A DNA stretch of 64,000 nt. Source: Micavibrio sp. (GTDB lineage: Bacteria; Pseudomonadota; Alphaproteobacteria; Micavibrionales; UBA9664). This document shows positions 34,392 to 43,853 of this stretch, piece after piece; the first letter of the stretch is position 1, and each line of letters opens with the position of its first letter. The stretch lies in NCBI GenBank assembly GCA_002699085.1, contig PAAR01000028.1, forward strand, positions 1 to 64,000, written 5' to 3'. The position numbers and the translations under genes are program-made. The notes under the pieces are model-generated. The model worked only from the letters and a program-made list of their open reading frames with translations, was not told the DNA's origin and did no database searches.

Positions 34392-35621
34392 CTACGCTGC
34401 TTCCTCCATCGGTTTGGGGAAGTTTAGAAGAAGGTCGCGGTAATACTCATACTGCTTTTGGCGCAACTCAATTTCACGCGGCAGACCTTCGCTAATGGAA
34501 TTGGTTAGTGCATCAAATTTATCGAGGATGTCAACAATGCGGGCTTGTTCCGCCAATGACTTTTGAGGATCGTTGGCATATGGGATTGGAATATCAATTT
34601 TCGCCATATCATTAGCAGACACATCAATAACTTTTGCACCTTTTGCATATTTTCTTTTTGATTTTTCAAAAGCGGCGGTTTGACTAAAGTAAGCAAAATA
34701 CTTTCCTAAAATTTCATCGCTTGGTTTGAATATCGTTGCATGACCGCCAGTAACTGCCTGTTCTTCTCCTAAATAAACCAAAGCCTTTCCAACATCTTCA
34801 AAGTTTTCGCTTGTGTTAGTAACAATCACATCACCAGTATTTACTTTTCTAAGCTTCTCAGCGGTTTTTAGAGAAACAAAAGAAAGAGTAGATGTCGTTG
34901 ATAGGCCATAATAGGTGTAAATTTGACCATAGTGAATTGCTGGCACACCTTGCTCGGTGAAATCAGTTTTAGGCAGTCCGTTACCGCGAACGAGTTCACC
35001 AAGTTCACCCAACGGTTTCCATGTCACAACATCATCAGAAAAAGTGAGGAGTTGATCACGATAATAGTTGTATTGTTTTTTACGGGCTGTAAGCTCGGCT
35101 GTAAGCTCGGCTGTAAGGGCGGTAAATGCGTCCAAAATCCGTACAATCTCCGCTTGTATCTTGAGCGATTTCGCCGGATCATCCGGGCATGGAATTGGAA
35201 CAGGAAATACTTCCATCTGTTTTTTTGAAACCGCTGGTATGCCGCCTTTTTGCTGACCTCCTATCAGCTTGTTTTCAGAGTTTTTTAGATGATAGTATAT
35301 ATATGACCAATCTATCTTATTGGCATTTTTGATGCCTATTGAGTAACAGCTATTCCCAGCCCAATATGGAGTTGTAATCCTATTTACAAATCCTGCATTC
35401 GCACCTCTGGCGCTTACAATGATTTTATTACCAGTATTGTTAAATTTATCGTAAAAGCCAGTATTAGAAGTTCCACCATTATAAACGGGGTATTCCGCAG
35501 ATGCATCCTGTTTATCTTTATGAACGAATTCCCCAATAGTGACATTTGCAACATCACCCAACGGCAACCACTTAACCTCTGCGCCACCCAGCAGCTTTTC
35601 TAAAAAGTTTGCCTCACTCAT
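34392..35621 (-). CDS. hsdS: Type IC specificity subunit HsdS
   Basis: 409 residues with two target recognition domains (about 15-150 and 205-350) separated by the central conserved helix, and a C-terminal conserved helix ([18 protein letters not shown]). The central part has two tandem TAEL units followed by [15 protein letters not shown], the spacer-length repeat known from EcoR124I. Its start overlaps hsdM by ATGA. DNA target cannot be predicted from sequence. Confidence 0.9.
   Translation of the reverse strand: MSEANFLEKLLGGAEVKWLPLGDVANVTIGEFVHKDKQDASAEYPVYNGGTSNTGFYDKFNNTGNKIIVSARGANAGFVNRITTPYWAGNSCYSIGIKNANKIDWSYIYYHLKNSENKLIGGQQKGGIPAVSKKQMEVFPVPIPCPDDPAKSLKIQAEIVRILDAFTALTAELTAELTARKKQYNYYRDQLLTFSDDVVTWKPLGELGELVRGNGLPKTDFTEQGVPAIHYGQIYTYYGLSTTSTLSFVSLKTAEKLRKVNTGDVIVTNTSENFEDVGKALVYLGEEQAVTGGHATIFKPSDEILGKYFAYFSQTAAFEKSKRKYAKGAKVIDVSANDMAKIDIPIPYANDPQKSLAEQARIVDILDKFDALTNSISEGLPREIELRQKQYEYYRDLLLNFPKPMEEAA
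35086..35117. repeat. 12-bp tandem repeat in hsdS (TAEL units)
   Basis: GCTGTAAGCTCG is present at 35086-35097 and 35098-35109, with a partial third copy to 35117. It encodes [10 protein letters not shown] on the minus strand. Slippage would change the spacing between the two target recognition domains. Confidence 0.85.
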
Positions 35622-37165
35622 GCATTGATCTCCGCAATAATGTCATCGATATCGGTACGGAGCTTTGTGATGTTTTTCACCGTGGCATCAATATCGGCAT
35701 TGAGTTTAACGGGATCGATTTCTTCTTTGGTAGATTTAGGTTCTACATATGAACTTACCGACAGATTGTAATCACCCGCTACAATTTTATCGTATGGAAC
35801 GCTTTCGGCGATGTGTACTTTATTTGCTTTGCTATCAAATAGCTTCATGATCTCTTCAATGTGACCATCATACATCACGTTGTTGTTGGTTTCTTTTTTG
35901 AAGAATTCATCACCACTGGCGTCAATAAACTGAATATCTGTATTGGGTTTGTTTTTCGCCAGAACCAAAATGGTGACGGCGATGGTTGTGCCGTAAAACA
36001 GGTTTGGTGCAAGGGAAATCACCGTTTCAACATAGTTATTATCAACCAGATATTGACGAATTTTCTGTTCCGCCCCGCCGCGATAGAAAATACCGGGAAA
36101 GCAAACAATCGCCGCACGGCCTTTGCTGGATAGATAGCTAAGTGCATGCAGGACAAAGGCAAAATCGGCCTTTGATTTTGGTGCAAGCACGCCCGCAGGG
36201 GCGAAACGGTCATCGTTAATCAGGGTCGGGTCGTCCGAGCCTATCCAGCTGACTGAATAAGGTGGGTTGGAAACAATCGCATCGAACGGTTTATCATCGC
36301 CAAAATGCGGATCAATCAGCGTATTGCCCAGCTGGATATTGAATTTATCGTAGTTGATGTTGTGCAAGAACATGTTCATGCGGGCAAGGTTGTAGGTGGT
36401 GTGGTTGATTTCCTGACCGAAAAATCCTTCTTCCACTATATGGGCATCGAAATGCTTTTTAGCCTGCAATAGCAATGAGCCAGAACCACAGGCAGGGTCA
36501 TAGATCTTATTAACCTTGGTTTGACCGTGCATGGCCAGTTGTGCAATCAGCTTTGATACATGCTGCGGGGTGAAGAATTCGCCACCCGATTTACCGGCGT
36601 TGGCGGCGTAGTTGGAGATCAGGAATTCATAGGCATCACCGAACAGGTCAATCTGAGAGCCGTGGAAATCACCAAACTCTAATCCCGCTACACCCTTAAG
36701 GACAGAGGCAAGGCGTGAATTTTTGTCTTTCACTGTGTTACCAAGGCGATTGCTGGTGGTGTCAAAATCGGCAAACAAGCCTTTGATGTCTTGTTCGGAA
36801 GGATAGCCATTCGCAGAGCTTTCAATCTCGGCAAAAATTTTGGCAAGGTCGGTATTCAGGCTTTCATTGGTGTTGGCGGTTTTGGCAACGTTGACGAATA
36901 ACTGGCTTGGGTAAATGAAGTAGCCCTTGGTTTTGATGGCGTCATCTTTGATTTCAGGGGTGATAACGCTATCCGCAAGGCTGGCATAGTTGATGCTATC
37001 GTCATCGGCTTCGATATAGCTGGCAAAGTTTTCGCTGATAAAGCGGTAGAACAATGTACCAAGAACATATTGCTTAAAGTCCCAACCATCGACCGCACCG
37101 CGCACGTCATTGGCAATTTTCCAGATTTGGCGTTGAAGCGCGTCGCGTTGTTGTTTGCCTGTCAT
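35618..37165 (-). CDS. hsdM: Type IC adenine methyltransferase HsdM
   Basis: About 515 residues beginning [20 protein letters not shown], very like EcoR124I HsdM; it has [16 protein letters not shown], the SAM site [12 protein letters not shown] and the catalytic NPPY (SNPPYSVSW). It methylates adenine in the site chosen by HsdS. The start is placed at this ATG because the upstream extension would overlap the HTH gene, which stops 1 nt before it. hsdM-hsdS-prrC-hsdR is a tightly packed operon. Confidence 0.92.
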   Translation of the reverse strand: MTGKQQRDALQRQIWKIANDVRGAVDGWDFKQYVLGTLFYRFISENFASYIEADDDSINYASLADSVITPEIKDDAIKTKGYFIYPSQLFVNVAKTANTNESLNTDLAKIFAEIESSANGYPSEQDIKGLFADFDTTSNRLGNTVKDKNSRLASVLKGVAGLEFGDFHGSQIDLFGDAYEFLISNYAANAGKSGGEFFTPQHVSKLIAQLAMHGQTKVNKIYDPACGSGSLLLQAKKHFDAHIVEEGFFGQEINHTTYNLARMNMFLHNINYDKFNIQLGNTLIDPHFGDDKPFDAIVSNPPYSVSWIGSDDPTLINDDRFAPAGVLAPKSKADFAFVLHALSYLSSKGRAAIVCFPGIFYRGGAEQKIRQYLVDNNYVETVISLAPNLFYGTTIAVTILVLAKNKPNTDIQFIDASGDEFFKKETNNNVMYDGHIEEIMKLFDSKANKVHIAESVPYDKIVAGDYNLSVSSYVEPKSTKEEIDPVKLNADIDATVKNITKLRTDIDDIIAEINA

Positions 37166-37166
37166 G

Positions 37167-37358
37167 TTATTGTCCACCCTTGTTTTTCTTCTCTTGCTCT
37201 TTAATCCAAGCATCTATCTCAGATTTACGAAATCTCCATGAACCACCTACCTTAAAGCCGGGCAATTTTCCCTCAGAGGCCAATCTGTATGATGTTTTTT
37301 CTGCTAGTTTTAAGTAGCTAGAAACCTCTTTTATCGTAAAAATTTCTTCATCGTTCAT
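37167..37358 (-). CDS. Excisionase-type helix-turn-helix protein, 63 aa
   Basis: [46 protein letters not shown] is the complete helix-turn-helix/wing of the excisionase-like (HTH_17) family. It is the first cistron of the hsdM operon, 1 nt ahead of hsdM. It may regulate the R-M operon or be a leftover excision factor of the mobile region. Basic C-terminus ([10 protein letters not shown]). Confidence 0.8.
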   Translation of the reverse strand: MNDEEIFTIKEVSSYLKLAEKTSYRLASEGKLPGFKVGGSWRFRKSEIDAWIKEQEKKNKGGQ

Positions 37359-37364
37359 TGTTGA

Positions 37365-37393
37365 TTGCGCCTTTTCTTAATGTGGTCTATATT
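37365..37393 (+). promoter_or_regulatory. Promoter of the GHKL ATPase gene
   Basis: TTGCGC (37365-37370), 17-nt spacer, TATATT (37388-37393); transcription would start about 40 nt before the ATG at 37438. The divergent HTH gene begins at 37358, so the two promoters overlap. Confidence 0.45.
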
Positions 37394-37437
37394 GAAAATA
37401 AGGGAAAATTTAGGAAGTAGCAAGTAAGGAAACTTTC

Positions 37438-39288
37438 ATGTCAGAGTCAGAGTTAGTTTTAAAGTATGACCCACTCACTATCAAGCATTTAGGGGTTTCT
37501 TTATACTCACAACTTCCAAGCGTCCTATCTGAGTTGGTTTCTAATGCTTATGACGCTGATGCAGATAACGTCAGTATTAATCTCGTAGAAATACCAAACA
37601 AAGAAATTATTGTGACTGATGATGGTGAAGGGATGAATTTTGATGAACTCAACGAAAAATATTTGCTTATTGGAAGAAATCGACGTTTACAAAACAATGC
37701 TCAGAAGACTGTAAAAAAGAAAAGGCCGATAATCGGTAAAAAAGGATTAGGAAAACTTTCTGTTTTTGGTGTTTGTAAAGAGGTCGAGATTAAAACTATT
37801 AAAGATGGAGTTTTAAATCATTTTTCTATGGATCTTGATAAAATTGAGAAATCAAAAGGTGTATACTATCCGACCATTATAAAAAAGAATGAAGTAACAG
37901 AAGAAGACTCTGGCACTGTCATCCATTTAAAAAAAATTAAGCGAAAAACCCCATTTGATATTGATTCTATCTCAAACTCATTATCAAAAAAATTTACTAT
38001 ATTTGATCAAATGAATACGCTTATTTCAATGAATGGTCAGAATACTTCGATTACAAATGAAATGAAATTTGAAAGTTTAGACATTGAATTTGAGTGGTCT
38101 TTTCCCAGTAAGGATTATGATACCGAATATCAACATTGGGAAAAGATAAAAGGAAAAATTATTACACCTAGCACACCACTTAAAGATACTCAGATGAAGG
38201 GAATATATCTTACTTCTAGAGGCAAGATTGTAAATGAAGCTGAATTTTATGACGCCAGAGATAATGATCAATTTCACACTTATGTAACAGGATATCTCAC
38301 TGTAGATTTCATTGATGATTTTGCTGAAGATATTATTAGCACAGATAGGCATTCTTTAATTTGGGAAAATGATGAAGCCATTGCTTTAAAGAAATACTTG
38401 CAAGTAATTATTAGAAAAATAAATAATGACTGGGGCAAGAAAAGAGCCCAAAAAAAAGCTGAGAAAATTAAAGAAAACGGTGGGCATGACATTCAAACTT
38501 GGAAATCTGGACTTCCAACTTATGAACAAAAGCTAGCTGACCAAATAATTAATCCGATACTTAAAGATCCTTCTATAGATACTGAGCAGTCTTCATCCAT
38601 TATCAATGGGGTAATTGATCAGTTTGATAACAAAGCATTCAAGGGTTATGCTTCTGAATTAGCGGAGACTTTACCGCCAGAAGAACTACCTAAAATTCTT
38701 CAATTAATGAATGATTGGAAAATTACGGAGATACGCGAATTAAGTGCATTAGCAGAAGCCAGAATTAGTGTGATTAATAAGTTTGAACAGCTTTTAGATA
38801 ATAATACTAAAGAAGTCCCAACGCTTCACAATTTTCTTAAGAAGTTTTCTTGGCTATTAGATCCAAGGATCCTTGAGTTCGATGATGAGGTGAAATATTC
38901 AGAGATACTTAAGAAAAGTTATCCAGAAGAAAATCTAGAAGAAAAAGATCGTAGAATTGATTTCTTGTGCAGTAATGCTCTCGGTGGCATCTTGTATGTT
39001 ATTGAGATTAAGAGGAGCAATTATAGCGTAGACTTAAAGGCCATAGAACAGGCGTATGCTTACAAAAGCTTTTTAGAAGAAAAATATTCAACACAATCTA
39101 GTTTTTCCAATGTGGTTTGTTTTGTTATAGGTGGTAGTAAATCCTCAGATCATGTTTTTAAGTCCAAAGAAAAAACATACACGAGAACGGGAGAGGTGTT
39201 TGTAAAAACATATACAGAGCTGCTAGAGCAATCTAAAAAGTATCACAGTGAGTTTATTGAAGCTCATAGATTTTTTAACAAATCATAG
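37438..39288 (+). CDS. GHKL ATPase fused to a Shedu-like PD-(D/E)XK nuclease
   Basis: 616 residues. The N-terminus has the GHKL ATP site: ELVSNAYDADA (32-42), TDDGEGM (60-66) and GKKGLGKLS (100-108), as in Hsp90, MutL and MORC ATPases. The C-terminal ~150 residues carry a nuclease core D508...E523-x-K525 (RRIDF ... YVIEIKRS) and a QAYAYKSFL helix, resembling DUF4263/Shedu. Prokaryotic MORC/MutL-type ATPases are known in R-M loci. The gene ends convergently on, and overlaps by 25 nt, a cytosine methyltransferase gene, so the pair may form one defence system. Confidence 0.72.
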   Translation: MSESELVLKYDPLTIKHLGVSLYSQLPSVLSELVSNAYDADADNVSINLVEIPNKEIIVTDDGEGMNFDELNEKYLLIGRNRRLQNNAQKTVKKKRPIIGKKGLGKLSVFGVCKEVEIKTIKDGVLNHFSMDLDKIEKSKGVYYPTIIKKNEVTEEDSGTVIHLKKIKRKTPFDIDSISNSLSKKFTIFDQMNTLISMNGQNTSITNEMKFESLDIEFEWSFPSKDYDTEYQHWEKIKGKIITPSTPLKDTQMKGIYLTSRGKIVNEAEFYDARDNDQFHTYVTGYLTVDFIDDFAEDIISTDRHSLIWENDEAIALKKYLQVIIRKINNDWGKKRAQKKAEKIKENGGHDIQTWKSGLPTYEQKLADQIINPILKDPSIDTEQSSSIINGVIDQFDNKAFKGYASELAETLPPEELPKILQLMNDWKITEIRELSALAEARISVINKFEQLLDNNTKEVPTLHNFLKKFSWLLDPRILEFDDEVKYSEILKKSYPEENLEEKDRRIDFLCSNALGGILYVIEIKRSNYSVDLKAIEQAYAYKSFLEEKYSTQSSFSNVVCFVIGGSKSSDHVFKSKEKTYTRTGEVFVKTYTELLEQSKKYHSEFIEAHRFFNKS

Positions 39289-40730
39289 ACAATTTCTGCA
39301 ATTTGGTGTGCTAACAGAGGGGGAACAGCATTTCCGACCTGCTGGTATTGTGATGTTCTTGGGCCTTCGAATTTATAGTTATCAGGAAATGTCTGAATGC
39401 GTGCCGCTTCTCTTACGGTTAAGCTTCTACATTGCTTTGGATCGTAATGTATGAAGTAATGACCATCTTTAGAGATATGAGATGTAATTGTTGTCGCCGG
39501 TTTATTGGCTAACTGCACTCTAAATCTATCATTAAATAAAGATTTAGATTTTATGGCTGACTTCACGTTCTTATGATTTGGTAATAAATCTTGGGGCATA
39601 TCCTCTAATTTAGGGCTTTTACCATGTCTGATAGCATGCTCGGCACTGTAGAAATATCTGTGTAAATCTGATTCAATGTGCGCACGTGTGCTATGATTTA
39701 AAACTCCTTTAATTCTTTTGTCGTGGAACCATTTTTTGAAAGTTTTTGGTGCCGGCTCAAATGGGATAAATTCATCGCCTCGTGATAAGTCGTCGTAGAC
39801 ATCACGCCGCTTAAATCTTGTTAAAATTGCATTCTTCCAGTTGTCAAAGCTATCGATTTTCTTGGATAGTCCTGATCTGAGTGGCGGCAGATCGGCGATG
39901 ACATCTTCTACAGATGTAGGCCGTTTGGCAGGATTTAATATAGAAGGTGCGCCCCTGATATCATTTCTCACAGCGAGAAGTATTACCCTGTGTCGACATT
40001 GCGGTATGCCATATTCTTCTGATTTGATTATAAAATCATTGCGGTTTAAATGTTCTGGTTTGCCAGACTTAGATAAAGAATAAATGGTGTATTGCTCAGA
40101 CGTCTTAAACTTTACTTTGTTAGGACTCGTGACTTTTGAAGGTGTTTTAATGTCCTCCAGTATTCGACCAAATATATATTCACCATTTAGTTTTGAAGAT
40201 AAAATGCCTTTAACATTTTCCATCACAAATGCAACCGGCTGAATGTCAGCAATAATTCTGAGGTACTCTTTGTAGAGGGTATGTCTAGGATCGTTCTGAA
40301 AATCTTCGTTTTTAGACATTTTTGACCGCCCCACTAAAGAGTAGGCTTGGCACGGTGGACCTCCAATAACAATGCAGTTACTTGGATCTGAAATTTGACT
40401 CAAGATACGCTTAATAATAGTTTTATGAGGGAACTTATCGCCACCTAATTCGGCACAATATGCTTCCAGTATGGCTTCTTCAGATTCTTTTGGGTGTTTT
40501 CCAAAAAGCTCATCCTTGGTAATTTCACCTCTTAAATATTGATAATACTCAATAGGGGGCTTATCAAACTGTCTAAAGAAAGCTCTCAAAGTGAGAGTTT
40601 GATGGGCAAAACTTTCTTTTTCGATAGATATTTTTATTTTGAAAAGTTTTTTATTTTTCTCAGTAATAGAGGAGAAACCTTCTCCTAGACCGCCTGGGCC
40701 TGCGAATAAATCTATTACCTCTATCGTCAT
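39264..40730 (-). CDS. DNA (cytosine-5) methyltransferase
   Basis: 488 residues with the canonical motifs in order: I DLFAGPGG (7-14), IV GGPPCQAYS with catalytic C127, VI MENVKGI, VIII QCRHRVILLAV, IX-X RSLTVREAARIQTFPDNY and QVGNAVPPLLA. The stretch between VIII and IX (about 150 residues) is the target recognition domain. No cognate type II endonuclease gene is adjacent; the convergent GHKL-nuclease is the most likely partner. Confidence 0.93.
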   Translation of the reverse strand: MTIEVIDLFAGPGGLGEGFSSITEKNKKLFKIKISIEKESFAHQTLTLRAFFRQFDKPPIEYYQYLRGEITKDELFGKHPKESEEAILEAYCAELGGDKFPHKTIIKRILSQISDPSNCIVIGGPPCQAYSLVGRSKMSKNEDFQNDPRHTLYKEYLRIIADIQPVAFVMENVKGILSSKLNGEYIFGRILEDIKTPSKVTSPNKVKFKTSEQYTIYSLSKSGKPEHLNRNDFIIKSEEYGIPQCRHRVILLAVRNDIRGAPSILNPAKRPTSVEDVIADLPPLRSGLSKKIDSFDNWKNAILTRFKRRDVYDDLSRGDEFIPFEPAPKTFKKWFHDKRIKGVLNHSTRAHIESDLHRYFYSAEHAIRHGKSPKLEDMPQDLLPNHKNVKSAIKSKSLFNDRFRVQLANKPATTITSHISKDGHYFIHYDPKQCRSLTVREAARIQTFPDNYKFEGPRTSQYQQVGNAVPPLLAHQIAEIVYDLLKNL

Positions 40731-41075
40731 TTTTTAAACTTATCCTTATCACTTTTAACTTGGTCCCAAGTTACCAGGTTACTAGGTTATAAATTATTAA
40801 GCAAACACAAAGGTGAAAATAAGGTAAAATTGTCTAACTTGTAGAGGGTGGCTATTTTTAAGATATGGAGTATCCGTTTCGGTGTAACGCATACACAAGT
40901 AATTCTTCTTATTTCCATACCGTATGTTATCACCGTTATAATTTTTTTAATATCTCCAGTAAAAAGTTAGTTTTTTTTATTAAGCTGTGGAAATGTAACA
41001 TTTTTTCTTGCTTTCTGGGTGGGTGAGTCACTTAGAATAAAATAAAACTTAAAAAATACGAGCAGGAAGACATAC
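40731..41075. other. Intergenic region with a near-palindrome upstream of the methyltransferase gene
   Basis: It holds AACTTGGTCCCAAGTT (40757-40772) 27 nt upstream of the methyltransferase ATG, followed by the direct repeat TACCAGGT/TACTAGGT. This is a possible operator. A GAGCAGGAAG ribosome binding region precedes the plus-strand gene at 41076. No gene is seen. Confidence 0.45.
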
Positions 41076-41765
41076 ATGAACAATAAAATACAAGTCGACT
41101 ATATGTCGACAGCGGAAATTTCTATTTATAAAAGAAGGCTCCGTAAATCAAAAAAGCAACAATTAGAAAAAACCAAAACTTTTCTGTCAAACTTTGGGCT
41201 TGTTGTACCTATAGTTATTGATCAGAAAAATATTGTTGTGATCGGCGAGGCGTATTTTGAAGCGGCGCAGGCACTTAATTATGATGAAGTGCCAATAATA
41301 CGTATCGAGCATTTGGATGAAGAAAATATCAGGCTGCTTCGTATTGCCTACGATAGGATTGCAGAAGAGGCCGAATGGGATATGTATGATTTAGATGAGT
41401 TGCGACAAGAGTGGTCGGCTGTTTGGGGCTTGCCTGCGAGTGAGCATATTAGTCGTGATATGCTTGAGCGTAGCCTTCATTTTAAAAAGTATGTTGAGCC
41501 AAATATTGATAAATTTCTACGGTCACGTTTAGCTCAGCTTGTATCTGATTTTAAACGTGATAAAGGGCAGGTAAGTGCCAAGAGAACCACATTAAAAGTC
41601 GGCACAAAACTTATTCGGAATTGGCAAGGTACTGACCATATCGTCACAGTTATTGACGGCGGTTTTGAGTATCAAGGACAACGCTATAAAAGCCTGTCAA
41701 AAATTGCGAACGAAATAACGGGCTCTCGCTGGAATGGTTGGTTGTTTTTTGGCTTTAGAAAATAA
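41076..41765 (+). CDS. ParB-like/DUF2924 fusion protein
   Basis: 229 residues. The first ~85 resemble a ParB-type N-terminal domain (LSNFGLVVPIVID, VVIGEAYFEAAQALNYDEVPII) but the usual GH(H/R)R box is altered to GEAYFEAA. From about 110 it is DUF2924: LRQEWSAVWGLPASEHISRDMLERSLHFK and ending VIDGGFEYQGQRYKSLSKIANEITGSRWNG. In alphaproteobacterial recombinase modules ParB-like and DUF2924 proteins are normally separate genes ahead of the recombinase, so this looks like a fused and reduced version. Confidence 0.7.
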   Translation: MNNKIQVDYMSTAEISIYKRRLRKSKKQQLEKTKTFLSNFGLVVPIVIDQKNIVVIGEAYFEAAQALNYDEVPIIRIEHLDEENIRLLRIAYDRIAEEAEWDMYDLDELRQEWSAVWGLPASEHISRDMLERSLHFKKYVEPNIDKFLRSRLAQLVSDFKRDKGQVSAKRTTLKVGTKLIRNWQGTDHIVTVIDGGFEYQGQRYKSLSKIANEITGSRWNGWLFFGFRK

Positions 41766-41767
41766 TG

Positions 41768-41980
41768 TTACTTATTTCTATTTACGTTGTCTTTTTTTGA
41801 TTTGTCGGGGTTGTCTCTTACATATTTCTGACCTTTTCGTTTGTATATATGCGCATCAGGATGCAGGCCAGATTCTACTTCTTTAACTAAATCTTTGCGG
41901 GGTACTTTTTTTCTTTTGCCTATATCATATGTTTCGTTTCGACCGCCTGGCCCGTCGTTGTTGCCTTTTATTTTGGTCAT
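41768..41980 (-). CDS. Small basic conserved protein, 70 aa
   Basis: MTKIKGNNDGPGGRNETYDI then KKVPRKDLVKEVESGLHPDAHIYKRKGQKYVRDNPD; the pattern GPGGRN...VPR..LV.EV..G.HP..H resembles small proteins of the DUF3892 type often found beside these recombinases. The start is placed at this ATG, with a purine-rich AGAAGAGAA upstream, leaving room for the divergent recombinase. Function unknown. Confidence 0.6.
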   Translation of the reverse strand: MTKIKGNNDGPGGRNETYDIGKRKKVPRKDLVKEVESGLHPDAHIYKRKGQKYVRDNPDKSKKDNVNRNK

Positions 41981-42024
41981 TTCTCTTCTCTTTCTATTGG
42001 ACTTCCTGCGCAAAGGAAGCATGT

Positions 42025-43551
42025 ATGGTTGCTATGAAGAGCATAGCAAAAAGATGTGCCGTGTACACGCGCAAATCGACAGAAGAGGGGCTTGAGCAGG
42101 ACTTTAACTCATTACACGCACAGCGCGAGGCTTGTGAAGCCTATATTATCAGCCAAAGGTCTGAAGGTTGGCATCTGGTGTCAGAGGAATATGATGATGG
42201 AGGTTATTCTGGCGGTACTTTAAAAAGACCTGCGCTTGAAAGATTGCTTGAGGATATTAAGGCCAAAAAGATTGATATCGTTGTAGTGTATAAGATTGAC
42301 CGTTTAACACGCTCTTTGATGGATTTTTCCAAGCTTGTTGAAGTGTTTGATGAATATGGCGTGACCTTTGTCTCGGTAACGCAGAGCTTTAATACGACAA
42401 CCTCTATGGGCCGACTAACCCTTAATATGTTGCTTAGCTTTGCACAGTTTGAACGTGAGGTCACTAGTGAGCGGATTAGAGATAAGATGGCTGCTAGCAA
42501 GAAAAAAGGAATGTGGATGGGCGGTGTATCGCCACTGGGCTATAAGGTTGAAAATAGATCTTTGATTGCAGATGAGGCTCATGTTGATCTAGCCAGACAT
42601 ATTTTTGATCGTTATATATCGTTAAAAAGCGTAAAGCCTTTAAAGCAAGAGCTTGATGCCAAAGGCATAAGAACGCCCATCAAGATGTCAAAGAATGGCA
42701 ATAAAAGCGGCGGCGTGTTTTTCTCTCGTGGCGCTTTGTATGCCATATTAAAGAACCCAATTTACATCGGCAAAATTGCCCATAAAGGAAATATATATGA
42801 TGGTCAGCATGAGGGCATCATAGATGAAGCTGTCTGGCATAAAGCGCAAGCTATCATGTCTAGCAATCGTGTTGAAAGAAAAGAGGTCACAAGGTCTCGC
42901 CATCTATTGCAAGGCTCGGTCTTTGATAAAGAAGGCAATGCCTATAGTCCCACATACACATCAAGAAAAAACAAGAAATATTGTTACTATATTAGCCAGA
43001 ATTTGCTCAACTTTAAAGATCATCCGAATGGCTTGATAGCTAGATTGCCAGCTCATGATTTTGAAGATTTGATTTATAAGACAGTATGGCAGCACTTATC
43101 TCATGCTCTTAAAGACTCTGAACTATCTACCATTGAATATATTAACGCCAATCAGCAGCGAATAACCATGAAGAATTTCTTAAGACAAGGGATTAAAAAA
43201 ATAGAAGTTCATTTGGATAATATTTTTATTACACTTAATTCGTCTGGACTAAAGGAAGTATTTGATAAGTATCTTAATGTAAGTGTTACTGTTGAGGAGG
43301 CCACCTGCCACATTGATTTGCCATACAAGACCCGTCGCAAAGGGCATGGGGCAATTGTAATAGCAACGGGTGAGAAAAAAGATGTTCTTGATCTGCCGCC
43401 AGATGAACTAAAAAAATTAGTTCAAGGTATAAGCTGGCGTGATGATTATTTTTCAGGCATGACCTTGAAAGAAATAGCCCAACGTGAAAACTGTTCAGAT
43501 CGACATATCAGCCAAATGATCAAACGTAGCTTTGATATATTGGCGGCATAA
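42025..43551 (+). CDS. Large serine recombinase
   Basis: About 508 residues. The N-terminal resolvase catalytic domain starts CAVYTRKSTEEGLEQDF, with the active serine within YTRKST and the conserved DRLTRS; next is the recombinase domain (PIKMSKNGNKSGGVFFSRGALYAILKNPIYIG) and a C-terminal region with an HTH-like end (LKEIAQRENCSDRHISQMIKRSF). The usual zinc beta-ribbon cysteines are not obvious. The start at 42025 is preferred for the AAAGGAAG site 5 nt upstream; an extended frame to 41929 would overlap the opposite gene. It probably moved this accessory region. Confidence 0.9.
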   Translation: MVAMKSIAKRCAVYTRKSTEEGLEQDFNSLHAQREACEAYIISQRSEGWHLVSEEYDDGGYSGGTLKRPALERLLEDIKAKKIDIVVVYKIDRLTRSLMDFSKLVEVFDEYGVTFVSVTQSFNTTTSMGRLTLNMLLSFAQFEREVTSERIRDKMAASKKKGMWMGGVSPLGYKVENRSLIADEAHVDLARHIFDRYISLKSVKPLKQELDAKGIRTPIKMSKNGNKSGGVFFSRGALYAILKNPIYIGKIAHKGNIYDGQHEGIIDEAVWHKAQAIMSSNRVERKEVTRSRHLLQGSVFDKEGNAYSPTYTSRKNKKYCYYISQNLLNFKDHPNGLIARLPAHDFEDLIYKTVWQHLSHALKDSELSTIEYINANQQRITMKNFLRQGIKKIEVHLDNIFITLNSSGLKEVFDKYLNVSVTVEEATCHIDLPYKTRRKGHGAIVIATGEKKDVLDLPPDELKKLVQGISWRDDYFSGMTLKEIAQRENCSDRHISQMIKRSFDILAA

Positions 43552-43853
43552 TTATTATAAATTCCCTGTTATTTTCAGCCATAAAATCCAGTAAAGCTAG
43601 ATATTCTCTGGCTTTGGTCTGATTTTTGTATTTTAAAAATAAAATATTTCCCTGTTATTTCCCTGTTTAACAGGGAATTGGCATGGCTAGACACAGCCAA
43701 GCGAACGGCAAAAAGCCGTTTAGAGAATCTGTCGCTGATAATGAGTGAAAGAGAGGTTTCTCTTATTCACTTGCGAAGGTCATAAGTGACGACCGCGCAG
43801 TTGGCGGGCTTTGTGGGCGTAAATTCTTATATTTAGAAAAAGTGATGACTAGA
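43552..43853. other. Non-coding end of the recombinase module
   Basis: No gene is seen. It contains TTCCCTGTT at 43562-43570, 43648-43656 and 43659-43667 and an inverted copy AACAGGGAA at 43669-43677, so that the last two form a 19-nt palindrome-like site. These may be recombinase binding or crossover sites. The rest is the tRNA-Tyr flank repeat. Confidence 0.5.

Noticed and set aside
41929-42024. Upstream extension of the serine recombinase
   Set aside because: The extension is hydrophobic and overlaps the divergent small gene; a good ribosome binding site exists only for the start at 42025.
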